DNA of 34,035 nt from Microbacteriaceae bacterium (lineage in GTDB: Bacteria; Actinomycetota; Actinomycetes; Actinomycetales; Microbacteriaceae). The notes under the pieces were generated by a model that was not told where the DNA came from, did no database searches, and saw only the letters and a list, made by a program, of their open reading frames with translations. The stretch lies in assembly GCA_947448845.1 (NCBI GenBank), contig CANFOX010000005.1:1-34035 (forward strand), read 5' to 3'. Both the position numbers and the translations under genes were made by a program. Positions 10,374-20,652 of the stretch are shown piece after piece; position 1 is the stretch's first letter, and every line of letters begins with the position of its first letter.

Positions 10374-10389
10374 TGGCAAGTTGCTCTGC

Positions 10390-10465
10390 GGCCCCATCGT
10401 TTAGCGGCCTAGGACGCTGCCCTCTCACGGCAGTAGCGCGGGTTCGAATCCCGCTGGGGTCACCA
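10390..10465 (+). tRNA. tRNA-Glu (anticodon CTC), CCA encoded
   Basis: Acceptor GGCCCCA/TGGGGTC; anticodon arm CTGCC-CTCTCAC-GGCAG; T-arm GCGGG-TTCGAAT-CCCGC; ends ACCA. Confidence 0.95.
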
Positions 10466-10482
10466 AAATCACCGCAAAAGCT

Positions 10483-10522
10483 CTCGCTCCAGATGATTCG
10501 CTCTCTGGAGCGAGTTTATTTT
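10483..10522 (+). terminator. Strong intrinsic terminator after tRNA-Glu
   Basis: CTCGCTCCAGA ... TCTGGAGCGAG 11-bp stem followed by TTTATTTTT. Confidence 0.9.
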
Positions 10523-10539
10523 TGCCATATTCTTATGCA

Positions 10540-11430
10540 ATGACTGCTTTTCATCGTTTGGTCTCACTTGGTAGCGCGCTGGTTGACCTGCAACTTTTTG
10601 TGCCAGAGCTTCCGGTAAGCGGTGGTGACGTTTTGGCTCACGATTCCCTGGTGGCAATCGGCGGTTCGTTCAACGTTGAATCGGCTTCGGCCAGGCTCGG
10701 CCTGAAAACGGTTCACACTGGCTCAACCGGCGTTGGGCCAAACTCAGACATGCTCGCCGTGGCATTGGCTCAAGAGGGCATCGAGTTTGCTGGGGAAACC
10801 GTTGCCGAAGCCGACCTCGGGGTGTGCGTAACCATGGTTGAGCCTAACGGCGAACGCACCTTCGTAACTCGAAACGCGGCTGAGTCAATTCGCACGATGG
10901 CGGGGCTCAGGTCACTGAAACTTGGCCCAACAGATGCCGTCTATTTGGCCGGATACGACCTGGCTTACCCGCAGTCTCGCGAGGTTTTCAAACAGTGGTT
11001 ACTAGCCGATTCGCTGAATGGGGCTGCACTTTTTTTCGATCCAACCCCTTTGGTGGCATCGGTTGACCCAGAGTTGCTCGACCTGATTCGGCGCACCGCC
11101 TTTGCGGTTACTGCAAACGAAAACGAAGCCGAGGTGATGGGCGTTGGCGAAAACTACCCTGGGTGGTTTATTCGCCGAATGGGTGCTGCCGGAGCAGAAC
11201 TTTACGAGCAAGGCGTGCTCAAGGGTCGGTTTGCCGGCGAGAAGGTAAACGTGCTCGACACCACCGGTGCCGGAGACGTTCACACCGGCGCCTTGATTGC
11301 GAGCCTTGCCGAAGGTTTTACCCTTGCCGGTTCGATTGAGCGAGCCAACAGGGCCGCCGCAATTTCTATTACAAAACCCGGTGGCGCATCTGGGCCGGGG
11401 CGCACTAGTCTGAATGAAAGTTTCTTCTAA
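10540..11430 (+). CDS. PfkB/ribokinase family carbohydrate or nucleoside kinase
   Basis: IGGSFNVESASARLGL and DTTGAGDVHTGA signatures; ATG 10540. Confidence 0.87.
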   Translation: MTAFHRLVSLGSALVDLQLFVPELPVSGGDVLAHDSLVAIGGSFNVESASARLGLKTVHTGSTGVGPNSDMLAVALAQEGIEFAGETVAEADLGVCVTMVEPNGERTFVTRNAAESIRTMAGLRSLKLGPTDAVYLAGYDLAYPQSREVFKQWLLADSLNGAALFFDPTPLVASVDPELLDLIRRTAFAVTANENEAEVMGVGENYPGWFIRRMGAAGAELYEQGVLKGRFAGEKVNVLDTTGAGDVHTGALIASLAEGFTLAGSIERANRAAAISITKPGGASGPGRTSLNESFF

Positions 11431-11442
11431 GCAGGGGTCGCA

Positions 11443-12903
11443 ATGTCGCCAGAAGTCAAAACCACAGCCGTTGAACAGCATGGGCTAAACGTCATTCCAG
11501 AAGCCGATCGCCACGGCACAGCCCGGGCGCAGTTCTGGCCCTGGGCCGCCAGCAACGTTTCACTGTTCGGTGTTTCGTTTGCCGCGTTCATTCTCGGTTT
11601 TGGCCTTAGTTTCTGGCAGGCAATGATTGCCGCCGTGATCGGAATAGTGTTCTCGTTTTCGCTGGTAGGGCTGGTGGCGCTGGCTGGCAAACGTGGCTCG
11701 GCGCCAACCATGGTGCTTTCGAGGGCAATTTTTGGTGTGCGTGGCAACGCCATCCCAACTTTTGTTTCCTATTTGCTCTTGGTTGGGTGGGAAACCGTTC
11801 TGGTTGCCCTCGGCGTATTGGCCACCAACACCGTTTTCGCAGAACTGGGCTGGAGTTCGGCCGATGACCCCCTAGTCAAAGTCGGTGCGTTCGTGGTGAT
11901 CGTAACCGTGGTGATTGTTTCTGGGGTCTTTGGCTATCGGTTCATCATGAAAATTCAAAAATGGATCACCTTGGCAAGCATTGTGCTAACGGTGGTCTTT
12001 ATTGCACTCACAGTGCCTGGCATCGACCTAAACGAAATTGCTAAGTTTCCGGCAGCAACTAACCCGGTTACCCTGGTTGCCGGTGTGGTCTTTGCCGCTA
12101 CCGGTTTTGGCCTCGGCTGGGTGAACTCGGGCGCCGATTACTCGCGCTACCTGCCGCGTGCCACCTCGGGTAAATCGATTTTCGGCTGGACAACCTTTGG
12201 TGCCAGCATTGCCCCAATCATTCTGATTATTTACGGTTTACTGCTTGCCACCTCAAACCCAAAGGTGCTTGAGAAGATTGGCGTCGACCCAATCGGTGCG
12301 CTCACCCTGGCACTACCGGCCTCGGCAAACTGGTTCTTGGTGCCTTACCTGCTCGTGGTGTTGCTTGGCTTTATGGGCGGCGCCATTCTTGACATTTACT
12401 CTTCTGGTTTGGCATTGCTCACCCTTGGGCTCAAGCTTCCTAGGCCCGCAGCAGCAGCCATAGATGGCGTTCTGATGGCAGCAGGAACCGTGTATTTTGT
12501 GTTCTTCGCTAGTAACTTCTTCTGGCCGTTTCAAGCCTTTCTTTACCTGCTCGGCGTGCCGATTGCCGCCTGGACCGGAATTTTCATCGCCGACCTGATG
12601 ATGCGTCGCAAGAACTACGACGAATCGGCGCTTTATTCAATTTGGGGTCGCTACCACTCGGTAAATTTCGCTGCCATTTTTGTAATGCTGGTGGCAACCG
12701 TGGTTGGCTTTGGCTTCGTAGCTAGCCCAGATATGAGCATCGCCTGGACGCAGTGGGAGGGCTATTTCTACAAGGCTCTTCGAATGACTCCAGATAACTC
12801 TGCTTGGTACTACTCGAACGTTGGCATTCTTTTGGCCGTGGCTATCGGCTTTCTGGGTCAGCTGTTGCTTGGCAGAGGCGCCGTTAAGCGACAAGAGAAC
12901 TAG
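11443..12903 (+). CDS. NCS1 family nucleobase:cation symporter (purine/cytosine permease-like)
   Basis: Multi-pass hydrophobic protein; [33 protein letters not shown] typical of NCS1; AGGGG SD. Confidence 0.85.
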   Translation: MSPEVKTTAVEQHGLNVIPEADRHGTARAQFWPWAASNVSLFGVSFAAFILGFGLSFWQAMIAAVIGIVFSFSLVGLVALAGKRGSAPTMVLSRAIFGVRGNAIPTFVSYLLLVGWETVLVALGVLATNTVFAELGWSSADDPLVKVGAFVVIVTVVIVSGVFGYRFIMKIQKWITLASIVLTVVFIALTVPGIDLNEIAKFPAATNPVTLVAGVVFAATGFGLGWVNSGADYSRYLPRATSGKSIFGWTTFGASIAPIILIIYGLLLATSNPKVLEKIGVDPIGALTLALPASANWFLVPYLLVVLLGFMGGAILDIYSSGLALLTLGLKLPRPAAAAIDGVLMAAGTVYFVFFASNFFWPFQAFLYLLGVPIAAWTGIFIADLMMRRKNYDESALYSIWGRYHSVNFAAIFVMLVATVVGFGFVASPDMSIAWTQWEGYFYKALRMTPDNSAWYYSNVGILLAVAIGFLGQLLLGRGAVKRQEN

Positions 12904-12933
12904 ATTCAGGCTGGGTCAAACAGGCCCTTCGGG

Positions 12934-12939
12934 TAAACT
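12934..12939 (+). promoter_or_regulatory. Candidate -10 (TAAACT) for leuCD operon
   Basis: TAAACTTGAG matches the gltX promoter core; 29 nt upstream of leuC ATG, which has a GAGG SD. Confidence 0.4.
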
Positions 12940-12968
12940 TGAGAATCGAGTGTTACCGAGGTGCAGTT

Positions 12969-14390
12969 ATGGCAAATAAGCCACTTACCCTGGCCGAAAA
13001 GGTCTGGAACGACCACATTGTGGTCAAGGGTGAAAATGGGTCGCCCGACCTGCTTTACATTGACCTGCACCTAGTTCACGAAGTAACCAGCCCACAGGCT
13101 TTTGATGGCCTGCGGCTCGCTGGTCGCCCGGTGCGACGACTCGATCTCACCATTGCCACCGAAGACCACAACACCCCAACCCTTGACATTGACAAGCCCA
13201 TTGCCGACCCAACCTCGCGCGCCCAGATTGAGGCACTGCGCCACAATGCAGCAGAGTTCGGCGTGCGCATTCACTCACTTGGCGACGCCAACCAGGGAAT
13301 CGTTCACGTGGTTGGCCCGCAACTTGGTCTTACCATGCCGGGTATCACGGTGGTTTGTGGCGACTCACACACTTCAACTCACGGTGCCTTCGGTGCTTTG
13401 GCAATGGGCATTGGCACCAGCGAGGTAGAGCACGTGCTCGCCACTCAAACCCTGCCGCTGAAACCGTTCAAAACCATGGCAATAACCGTGGATGGCACCC
13501 TGCGACCAGGCGTCACAGCGAAAGACATCATTCTTGCCGTGATTGCCAAAATCGGCACCGGTGGCGGTCAGGGGTATGTTCTTGAATACCGCGGGTCGGC
13601 CATCCGTGCGCTTTCTATGGAAGCTCGCATGACCATCTGCAACATGTCGATTGAAGCCGGTGCTCGAGCCGGAATGGTCGCGCCAGACGAAATCACCTAT
13701 GAATACCTGAAGGGTCGCCCACACGCACCTGTCGGTGCCGACTGGAATGAAGCAGTTGCCTATTGGAACACCCTGCCAACCGATGACGGTGCCGTTTTCG
13801 ATGCTGAGGTTTTCTTAGACGCCGACACTCTAGACCCATTCGTAACCTGGGGCACCAATCCGGGCCAGGGAGTTTCTCTGCTCGACTCGGTTCCGAACCC
13901 GGCAACCATCGATGACCCGAACGAGCGCGCCGCCGCTGAGCGTGCCCTGGAATACATGGACCTCAAGGCTGGAACCCCAATGCGCGAGATTCGCGTTGAC
14001 ACGGTGTTTCTTGGCTCTTGCACCAACAGTCGCATCGAAGACCTGCGCGCCGCCGCCGAGATTCTTCGTGGTCAAAAGAAGGCAGACGGGGTGCGCATGC
14101 TCGTGGTGCCAGGTTCAGCCAAGGTGCGCCTGCAGGCAGAAGCCGAGGGGCTCGATGCGGTTTTCAAAGACTTTGGTGCCGAATGGCGCTTTGCCGGTTG
14201 CTCGATGTGCTTGGGCATGAACCCAGACCAGTTAGCACCGGGAGAGCGCGCGGCAAGCACCTCGAACCGTAACTTCGAAGGCCGTCAGGGCAAAGGTGCA
14301 CGAACTCACCTGGTTTCACCTCTGGTGGCAGCAGCCACCGCCATTCGCGGAACCCTCTCTTCACCGGCCGATTTGAACGGAGCCGCGTAA
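12969..14390 (+). CDS. leuC: 3-isopropylmalate dehydratase large subunit
   Basis: [52 protein letters not shown] 7 nt before ATG 12969. Confidence 0.96.
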   Translation: MANKPLTLAEKVWNDHIVVKGENGSPDLLYIDLHLVHEVTSPQAFDGLRLAGRPVRRLDLTIATEDHNTPTLDIDKPIADPTSRAQIEALRHNAAEFGVRIHSLGDANQGIVHVVGPQLGLTMPGITVVCGDSHTSTHGAFGALAMGIGTSEVEHVLATQTLPLKPFKTMAITVDGTLRPGVTAKDIILAVIAKIGTGGGQGYVLEYRGSAIRALSMEARMTICNMSIEAGARAGMVAPDEITYEYLKGRPHAPVGADWNEAVAYWNTLPTDDGAVFDAEVFLDADTLDPFVTWGTNPGQGVSLLDSVPNPATIDDPNERAAAERALEYMDLKAGTPMREIRVDTVFLGSCTNSRIEDLRAAAEILRGQKKADGVRMLVVPGSAKVRLQAEAEGLDAVFKDFGAEWRFAGCSMCLGMNPDQLAPGERAASTSNRNFEGRQGKGARTHLVSPLVAAATAIRGTLSSPADLNGAA

Positions 14391-14992
14391 TGCAAAAGAT
14401 TGAAGTTTTCACCGGGGTGGCGGCACCGCTTCGCCGCAGCAACGTCGACACCGATCAGATCATCCCCGCGGTTTATTTGAAACGCATCACTAAGACCGGC
14501 TTCGAGGATGCACTATTTGCCTCGTGGCGAAATGACGCCGATTTCGTGCTCAATCAACCGGCTTATCAAAAGGCCGAGGTCTTGATTGCCGGCCCAGATT
14601 TTGGCACCGGTTCTTCTCGCGAGCACGCCGTTTGGGCACTTCGCGATTTCGGCTTCAAAGCAGTTTTCAGCAGCAAGTTCGCCGATATTTTTCGCGGTAA
14701 CGCCGGCAAGCAGGGGCTGATTGCCGGTGCCATCAGCGAGGCAGACACCGAAGCACTTTGGGCAGCCATCGAGGCTAACCCAGGGGTTTCAGTTGAGGTG
14801 AATCTTGAAGCCAAGACCATCACGCTCGGCTCGTTGAAGGTGAGCTTTGAGATTGACGATTACACCAGATGGCGTTTGCTCGAAGGGCTAGATGACATTG
14901 GTCTAACCCTCAGAAGCGAACAAGCCATTACGGATTTTGAAGCGCGTCGCGAAGGTTGGCGCCCAAAGACCTTGCCGGCTAAGGGAGTCTAA
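14390..14992 (+). CDS. leuD: 3-isopropylmalate dehydratase small subunit
   Basis: [37 protein letters not shown] overlap with leuC. Confidence 0.96.
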   Translation: MQKIEVFTGVAAPLRRSNVDTDQIIPAVYLKRITKTGFEDALFASWRNDADFVLNQPAYQKAEVLIAGPDFGTGSSREHAVWALRDFGFKAVFSSKFADIFRGNAGKQGLIAGAISEADTEALWAAIEANPGVSVEVNLEAKTITLGSLKVSFEIDDYTRWRLLEGLDDIGLTLRSEQAITDFEARREGWRPKTLPAKGV

Positions 14993-16306
14993 ATGAGCCA
15001 AATGACGATTCAGGGCGGCAAAGCCCTCACCGGTCGCGTAGATCTGCGCGGAGCCAAGAACCTGGTTACCAAGGCTATGGTGGCCGCGCTACTGGCCGAT
15101 TCACCCAGCTTGCTGCGAGACGTTCCACACATCAGCGACGTTGAAGTAGTTTCACGCCTGTTGCAACTGCACGGTGTCACCATTGATTTTCAAGACAACG
15201 GCGAAATGCGGCTTGACCCAACCAATGTGAAGTCGGCTCGAATGGTTGACATCGATGCCCATGCCGGTTCCTCGCGAATTCCGATTTTGTTTTGCGGGCC
15301 GCTGTTGCACCAACTTGGCGAAGCCTTCATTCCAGATTTGGGTGGGTGCCACATTGGCGATCGCCCGATTGACTTTCACCTTGACGTGCTGCGTAACTTT
15401 GGCGCCGTAATCGAAAAGCTGCCAAACGGAACCCGCATGTCAGCGCCTGATGGCCTTCACGGCGCCAAAATCAGCCTTCCTTACCCAAGCGTCGGCGCCA
15501 CCGAGCAAGTTTTACTTACCGCGGTGCGCAGCGAAGGCATCACCGAACTATCGGGCGCCGCCATTGAGCCAGAGATAGTCGACCTGATTGCGATCTTGCA
15601 AAAGATGGGCGCCATCATTTCGGTTGACACCGACCGTGTAATTCGCATCGAGGGCGTGAAGCGCCTCGACGGTTACACCCACCGAGCGCTTTTCGACCGA
15701 AACGAAGCGGCATCCTGGGCAGCAGCAGCACTTGCCACCAAGGGCGACATTTTTGTGGGTGGTGCGCGTCAACCAGAAATGATGACTTTCTTGAACGTGT
15801 TTCGCAAGGTGGGCGGTGCGTTCGAAATCGAAGACGACGGCATTCGCTTTTTTCACCCCGGTGGCGAACTGCAGCCGGTGGTTATTGAAACTGACGTTCA
15901 CCCTGGTTTCATGACCGACTGGCAACAACCGCTTGTGGTTGCTCTCACTCAGGCCAAGGGCTTGTCGATTGTTCACGAAACGGTTTATGAAAATCGATTC
16001 GGATTCACCGAGGCGCTAAACCAAATGGGCGCACAAATTCAAATCTATCGAGAGTGTCTTGGTGGAAATCCTTGTAGATTCGGGCAGCGCAACTTCTATC
16101 ACTCTGCCGTAATTTCTGGGCCAACCGAACTTCACGGTGCCGACATTCGAGTTCCTGACCTTCGCGGCGGTTTCAGCCACATCGTTGCCGCTCTGGCTGC
16201 CCGTGGCACCTCGAACGTAACCAACGTTCAACTCATCTCGCGTGGCTATGAGCATTTTTTGAGCAAGCTCGAGTCACTTGGCGCCGACTTTACCTACAGC
16301 GAGTAA
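14993..16306 (+). CDS. murA: UDP-N-acetylglucosamine 1-carboxyvinyltransferase
   Basis: RGAKNLVTKAMVAALL, active-site Cys in DLGGCHIGDRPIDFHL, VPDLRGGFSHIVAALAARG. Confidence 0.93.
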   Translation: MSQMTIQGGKALTGRVDLRGAKNLVTKAMVAALLADSPSLLRDVPHISDVEVVSRLLQLHGVTIDFQDNGEMRLDPTNVKSARMVDIDAHAGSSRIPILFCGPLLHQLGEAFIPDLGGCHIGDRPIDFHLDVLRNFGAVIEKLPNGTRMSAPDGLHGAKISLPYPSVGATEQVLLTAVRSEGITELSGAAIEPEIVDLIAILQKMGAIISVDTDRVIRIEGVKRLDGYTHRALFDRNEAASWAAAALATKGDIFVGGARQPEMMTFLNVFRKVGGAFEIEDDGIRFFHPGGELQPVVIETDVHPGFMTDWQQPLVVALTQAKGLSIVHETVYENRFGFTEALNQMGAQIQIYRECLGGNPCRFGQRNFYHSAVISGPTELHGADIRVPDLRGGFSHIVAALAARGTSNVTNVQLISRGYEHFLSKLESLGADFTYSE

Positions 16307-16308
16307 TC

Positions 16309-17103
16309 GTGGCCAAAAACTCGGCAATTCCAATGCCAAAGTTGCATGAGAAAGAATTACATTTTTCTCTTGCACTGATTGCTCTCATTCTGCGCCCGCT
16401 GGTTAGATTCATGTTTCACGTCACTCCGCGCGGCGTTGAAAACCTGCCCAAGAGTGGCCCATATATTTTGGTGAGTAATCACGTAACCAACGTTGACCCG
16501 CTCGCAGTTGCTTATTTCGTTTATGTGCAGCTGCGCCGGGCCCCGCATTTCCTGGCTAAGGAATCGTTGTTTCGCCTGCCGATCATTTCTCGGCTACTGC
16601 TTGCCGCAGGGCAGATTCCGGTGTTTCGCTCGGGTGCACGTCGCAACGACGAACCACTGAAGGTGGCATACAAATATCTGGATGCCGGCCACACCATCGC
16701 CATTTTTCCGGAGGGCACGCTAACCCGCGACCCTAATCTCTGGCCAATGCGCGGCAAGTTCGGTGCCGTTCGAATGGCGCTCGACTGCAAGGTGCCAATC
16801 TATGCAATGGCTCACTGGGGCGCTCAAGATGTGCTTCCGCGCTATGGCAGCAAGTTTCGCCCGGGCTTTTGGAACCAAGTAGACGTTCTGGTTGGGCCCG
16901 AGATTGACCTGGCAAAGTTTCGAAAAAAGCAGCTCACCCCAGCCGAACTTCAGCAAGCCACCGAAGTTGTGATGAGTTCAATCACCACCCTGGTTGAAGT
17001 ACTGCGGCACGAAAAAGCGCCTACCGAACGCTGGAACCCAGAGCAAAAAGGTCAGGCAGTTACCGGAAACTTCATAAAGCCAGATCGAAAGGGCAAAAAA
17101 TGA
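16309..17103 (+). CDS. plsC: 1-acyl-sn-glycerol-3-phosphate acyltransferase
   Basis: NHVTNVDPLAV (HX4D-like) and FPEGTLTRD motifs. Confidence 0.9.
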   Translation: MAKNSAIPMPKLHEKELHFSLALIALILRPLVRFMFHVTPRGVENLPKSGPYILVSNHVTNVDPLAVAYFVYVQLRRAPHFLAKESLFRLPIISRLLLAAGQIPVFRSGARRNDEPLKVAYKYLDAGHTIAIFPEGTLTRDPNLWPMRGKFGAVRMALDCKVPIYAMAHWGAQDVLPRYGSKFRPGFWNQVDVLVGPEIDLAKFRKKQLTPAELQQATEVVMSSITTLVEVLRHEKAPTERWNPEQKGQAVTGNFIKPDRKGKK

Positions 17104-18098
17104 CCAAGGTAGCCGTTATTGGTGCCGGAAGTTGGGGCACCACCTTTGCCAAGGTTCTCGCCGATGGTGGCAACGAAGTCATTCTTTGGGCACGTCGTGA
17201 AGAGATTGCCGACGAGATCAATTCGCGCCACCGCAATGCCGATTACCTGCCCGGCATTGAGCTTCCAGCCAATCTCAAGGCAACCTCAACTGTAGGCGAG
17301 GCAGTTGCCGGCGCTAAGCAGGTTTATCTTTCGGTTCCGTCGCAATCGCTTCGCGCAAACTTGGGCGAGTGGGGGCATGAGTTAGATAAAGACGCCATTT
17401 TGGTTAGCCTTATGAAGGGTGTTGAACAAGACACTGGCCTTCGCATGAGCGAGGTAATTGCTCAGGCTACCGGTTTTCACCGAGACCAAATCGCTGCCAT
17501 TAGCGGGCCGAATCTTGCCATGGAAATCGCCAAAGAAGAGCCAACGGCTTCGGTAGCAGCTTCAAGTTCACTGGCGACCGCTACCGCAGTGGCTGCTACG
17601 GCATCCAATGAATATTTCACCGCCTTCACCAATCAAGATGTAGTCGGCACCGAATTCGGCGGCATTCTGAAAAACCTAATTGCTGTGGCTATCGGCATCG
17701 TAAACGGCGTTGGTTACGGTGAAAACACCAAAGCCTCTATCATGACTCGCGGCCTTGCAGAGATTTCCAAGTTCGCGGTGGCATACGGCGCTCAAGACGG
17801 CACCATGATTGGCTTAGCTGGGCTCGGCGATTTGATTGCCACATGTGAATCACCACTTTCGAGAAACCACAAGGCGGGCGAAATGCTTGGTCGTGGCTAT
17901 TCAAAGCGCGAGGTTTTGAAGCAAATGTCGCAAACCGCAGAGGGGCTTTCTTCGGTTGCGCCGGTGTTGCAGTTGGCCGCCGCCAAGGGCGTTGAGATGC
18001 CAATAGTTGAGCAGGTTCTGGCAGTTCTTGAAGGCCGCATGGACCCGAAAGACATTGCACCTCACCTAACCAATTCGGGTAAGCCCCAGGGCGAATAA
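17100..18098 (+). CDS. gpsA: NAD(P)-dependent glycerol-3-phosphate dehydrogenase
   Basis: VIGAGSWGTTFAKVLADGGNEVILWAR, LAGLGDLIATCESPLSRN; ATGA overlap with plsC. Confidence 0.96.
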   Translation: MTKVAVIGAGSWGTTFAKVLADGGNEVILWARREEIADEINSRHRNADYLPGIELPANLKATSTVGEAVAGAKQVYLSVPSQSLRANLGEWGHELDKDAILVSLMKGVEQDTGLRMSEVIAQATGFHRDQIAAISGPNLAMEIAKEEPTASVAASSSLATATAVAATASNEYFTAFTNQDVVGTEFGGILKNLIAVAIGIVNGVGYGENTKASIMTRGLAEISKFAVAYGAQDGTMIGLAGLGDLIATCESPLSRNHKAGEMLGRGYSKREVLKQMSQTAEGLSSVAPVLQLAAAKGVEMPIVEQVLAVLEGRMDPKDIAPHLTNSGKPQGE

Positions 18099-18100
18099 CT

Positions 18101-19189
18101 GTGGCTAAATTGCGCGTTGCCTTGCTGTTCGGTGGTCGTTCGAGTGAACATTCCATTTCGTGCGCAACCGCCGCCGGCGTTCTCGGTGCAATCGATCGCA
18201 GCCGATACGAAGTTATTTCGGTTGGCATTACCAAGGCTGGGCAATTTGTTCCGGCAGTCGATGACGCCAGCAAGTGGGCGCTTCGAAAAGGTGAGCTGGC
18301 AACGGTTGAGTTTGCCGGTGAACTAATTGAATTTGCGCTCGATGGTTCGCGCGAACTAACGAGCATTTCGGCAAGTGGCAAGCGCACCTCACTAGGCGCA
18401 GTTGATGTAGTTTTTGCCGTGCTTCACGGGCCGTTTGGCGAAGACGGAACCATTCAGGGTTTTCTTGAACTTGGCGGTTACCCATATGTTGGCAACGGGG
18501 TTTTCGCCTCTGCCGCCGCTATGGATAAAGAGTTCACAAAGTCGCTGCTTCAGGCGGCAAATGTGCCAGTTACCCCTCACCTGGTAGTTACCAAAGCTCA
18601 GTGGTTGAACGACCCAGAGTCAACGCTGGCCAGAGTGCGCCAGTTGGGCAAGGGGCCGTTTTTTGTAAAGCCGGCTCGAGCCGGTTCTTCGGTTGGCGTC
18701 AGCAAGGTGAGCGACTTCAAAGATTTCGCCGCCGCCGCCATGTTGGCTCTCGAGAATGACACCAAGTTTGTAGTTGAAAACCAGGTGATTGGCCGAGAAC
18801 TGGAGTGCGCCGTGCTGTCGAGTTTCGATTCAGCGCCGGTTCGGGTTTCGGTGGCCGGCGAAATTGTGGTGCATGGCCGTGAGTTTTACGATTTCGAGGC
18901 CAAATATCAAGATGAAGCCTCGGTAGATCTGATTATTCCGGCGGAGCTAACCGCTAGTGAGTTGGCTCAAATGCAGCACATTGCGGCGCGGGCGTTTGAT
19001 GCCATCGGTGGCTACGGATTGGCGCGCGTTGACTTTTTCAAGACCGAACATGGATTCCTGGTAAATGAGATCAACACCATGCCTGGCTTTACGCCGCTGT
19101 CAATGTATCCGAAACTTTGGCAGGCAAGCGGGCTTGGCTACAGCGAACTCATTAACCAACTAGTCGATTTGGCGCTAGTTAGAAACTAG
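18101..19189 (+). CDS. ddl: D-alanine--D-alanine ligase
   Basis: LFGGRSSEHSISCATA, HGPFGEDGTIQG, KPARAGSSVGVSKV, NEINTMPGFTPLSMYPKLW. Confidence 0.96.
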   Translation: MAKLRVALLFGGRSSEHSISCATAAGVLGAIDRSRYEVISVGITKAGQFVPAVDDASKWALRKGELATVEFAGELIEFALDGSRELTSISASGKRTSLGAVDVVFAVLHGPFGEDGTIQGFLELGGYPYVGNGVFASAAAMDKEFTKSLLQAANVPVTPHLVVTKAQWLNDPESTLARVRQLGKGPFFVKPARAGSSVGVSKVSDFKDFAAAAMLALENDTKFVVENQVIGRELECAVLSSFDSAPVRVSVAGEIVVHGREFYDFEAKYQDEASVDLIIPAELTASELAQMQHIAARAFDAIGGYGLARVDFFKTEHGFLVNEINTMPGFTPLSMYPKLWQASGLGYSELINQLVDLALVRN

Positions 19190-19191
19190 AA

Positions 19192-19653
19192 CTACTTTCC
19201 GGTGCAGGTGCGAATCAACTTGGTTCGCTGAACCGCAGCGCCAAGTTCATCGAGCACGTTGGCGCCAGACGCCTTGGTTGAGTCAACAATCACCTCGGTG
19301 GCGGGGTTTCGGCCAAAACTTATGAATCGATAGGTTGGCGCGTTGGCTTCATCAACCAGCCAATCAACGCCTTGGGCGGTTACGCAGCGAAGTTTGCTGG
19401 CACTAACTGGCGGCAAGCCGCAGCGAGTTATCACGACCGCCGGAGTTCCCCAGGCACCGGTTGCCTGAGCATCGGTGGTGCGTTTAGCAAGAGAGTCGAT
19501 GGTGTCTGGAAGCCGAACCGAGAATTCGGCGCAGGCGAGGCTATTTGACTGGGCCGCCGCTTCAAGCGAAACATTCGCGCTGCAACCGGCCGTGCTTGCA
19601 ACCAGAGCCAAAGCGGCAAGCGCAACTAGCAATCTTTTCTCAAGAATCTTCAT
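19192..19653 (-). CDS. DUF3515 family lipoprotein
   Basis: Signal peptide with lipobox STAG-C; position between ddl and thiL; ATG 19653. Confidence 0.8.
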   Translation of the reverse strand: MKILEKRLLVALAALALVASTAGCSANVSLEAAAQSNSLACAEFSVRLPDTIDSLAKRTTDAQATGAWGTPAVVITRCGLPPVSASKLRCVTAQGVDWLVDEANAPTYRFISFGRNPATEVIVDSTKASGANVLDELGAAVQRTKLIRTCTGK

Positions 19654-19661
19654 TACTAAAC

Positions 19662-19671
19662 AGGCTACCTT
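19662..19671. promoter_or_regulatory. Overlapping divergent -10 elements (AGGCTACCTT)
   Basis: Reverse TAGCCT 8 nt from DUF3515 ATG; forward TACCTT 6 nt from thiL GTG 19678. Confidence 0.45.
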
Positions 19672-19677
19672 TGAGTG

Positions 19678-20652
19678 GTGCCAAGTATTGAAACCATTGC
19701 GAGTTTGGGCGAAAACGAAAGTTTGCGCCGAACCATCTCGCGCCTGAATCTGGCCACGAATGCCCTGGTTGGCCCAGGCGATGACTCGGCTGTGGTTGCC
19801 GCCCCCGATGGCCGTTTTTGCGTCACAACCGACACCATGGTTGAAGGTCACGACTTTCGACTCGACTGGTCTAGCGGGTTCGACCTGGGGTGGAAGGCCA
19901 TCGCAAGTAACGTTGCCGACGTGGCGGCCATGGGGGCGAAACCAACCGCGCTGGTGGTGGCACTATGCGCGCCAGGCAACACCGAGGTGGCTTGGCTTGA
20001 GGCGTTCGCCGATGGGTTGCGAGAGGCCTGCCTGGCCCTGGCGCCTGAAGCCGCGGTGGTTGGCGGCGATTTAACTACAGCCCAGCAAGTTTTTATTGCG
20101 GTTACCGCTCACGGAGACCTCGAGGGTCGCCAACCTGTTTTGCGTTCAGGCGCAAGGCCAGGCGATGTGCTCGCGGTTGGTGGCACCCTGGGCAAGGCTG
20201 CGGCAGGTTTGGCGCTACTTGAAAGCGGTAATCGCGATGCGATTGCCTCTTATGACGAACTGGTAGGTGTGCAGCTTCGCCCGCAGCCTCCAATCAATCT
20301 TGGGGTAGCCGCCGGCCTGGCTGGCGCCACCGCCATGCTCGATCTAAGCGACGGCCTTTCGCGAGATTTGGCTCGCCTCTGTAAGGCATCCGGGGTTTCG
20401 GCAAACATCGAGTCGAACGCCCTGCAGGGTTACCAGGCCATGCTTGAGCAAGCAGCTCAAGCCATTGGCGCCAACGAAGTGAATTGGGTTTTGCACGGCG
20501 GAGAAGACCACAGTCTTTTGGCCACCTTCAGCCCAGAAGTGCAGCTTCCCCGCGGTTTCAAGCGAATCGGAACCATCGAATCGGCCGGCGAACCAAGCCT
20601 GCGACTTGATGGTCATCCGCTAGAAATTGGCGGATGGGATTCCACCCGCTAG
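19678..20652 (+). CDS. thiL: Thiamine-phosphate (monophosphate) kinase
   Basis: GDDSAVVAAPDGRFCVTTDTMVEGHDF, SNVADVAAMGAKP, DLSDGLSRDLARL; GTG at 19675 also possible. Confidence 0.94.
   Translation: MPSIETIASLGENESLRRTISRLNLATNALVGPGDDSAVVAAPDGRFCVTTDTMVEGHDFRLDWSSGFDLGWKAIASNVADVAAMGAKPTALVVALCAPGNTEVAWLEAFADGLREACLALAPEAAVVGGDLTTAQQVFIAVTAHGDLEGRQPVLRSGARPGDVLAVGGTLGKAAAGLALLESGNRDAIASYDELVGVQLRPQPPINLGVAAGLAGATAMLDLSDGLSRDLARLCKASGVSANIESNALQGYQAMLEQAAQAIGANEVNWVLHGGEDHSLLATFSPEVQLPRGFKRIGTIESAGEPSLRLDGHPLEIGGWDSTR

Noticed and set aside
10390-10465. tRNA-Glu 3' end as an integration (att) site for the adjacent genes
   Set aside because: No second copy of the tRNA 3' segment seen in the window and no integrase gene.
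12904-12968. Possible leucine attenuator or riboswitch upstream of leuC
   Set aside because: Leader is short, has no leader peptide with Leu codons and no terminator/antiterminator pair.
19175-19189. CTAGTT-AGA-AACTAG hairpin at the ddl stop codon as bidirectional terminator
   Set aside because: Only 6 bp with a 3-nt loop and no T-tract on either side; too weak to annotate.
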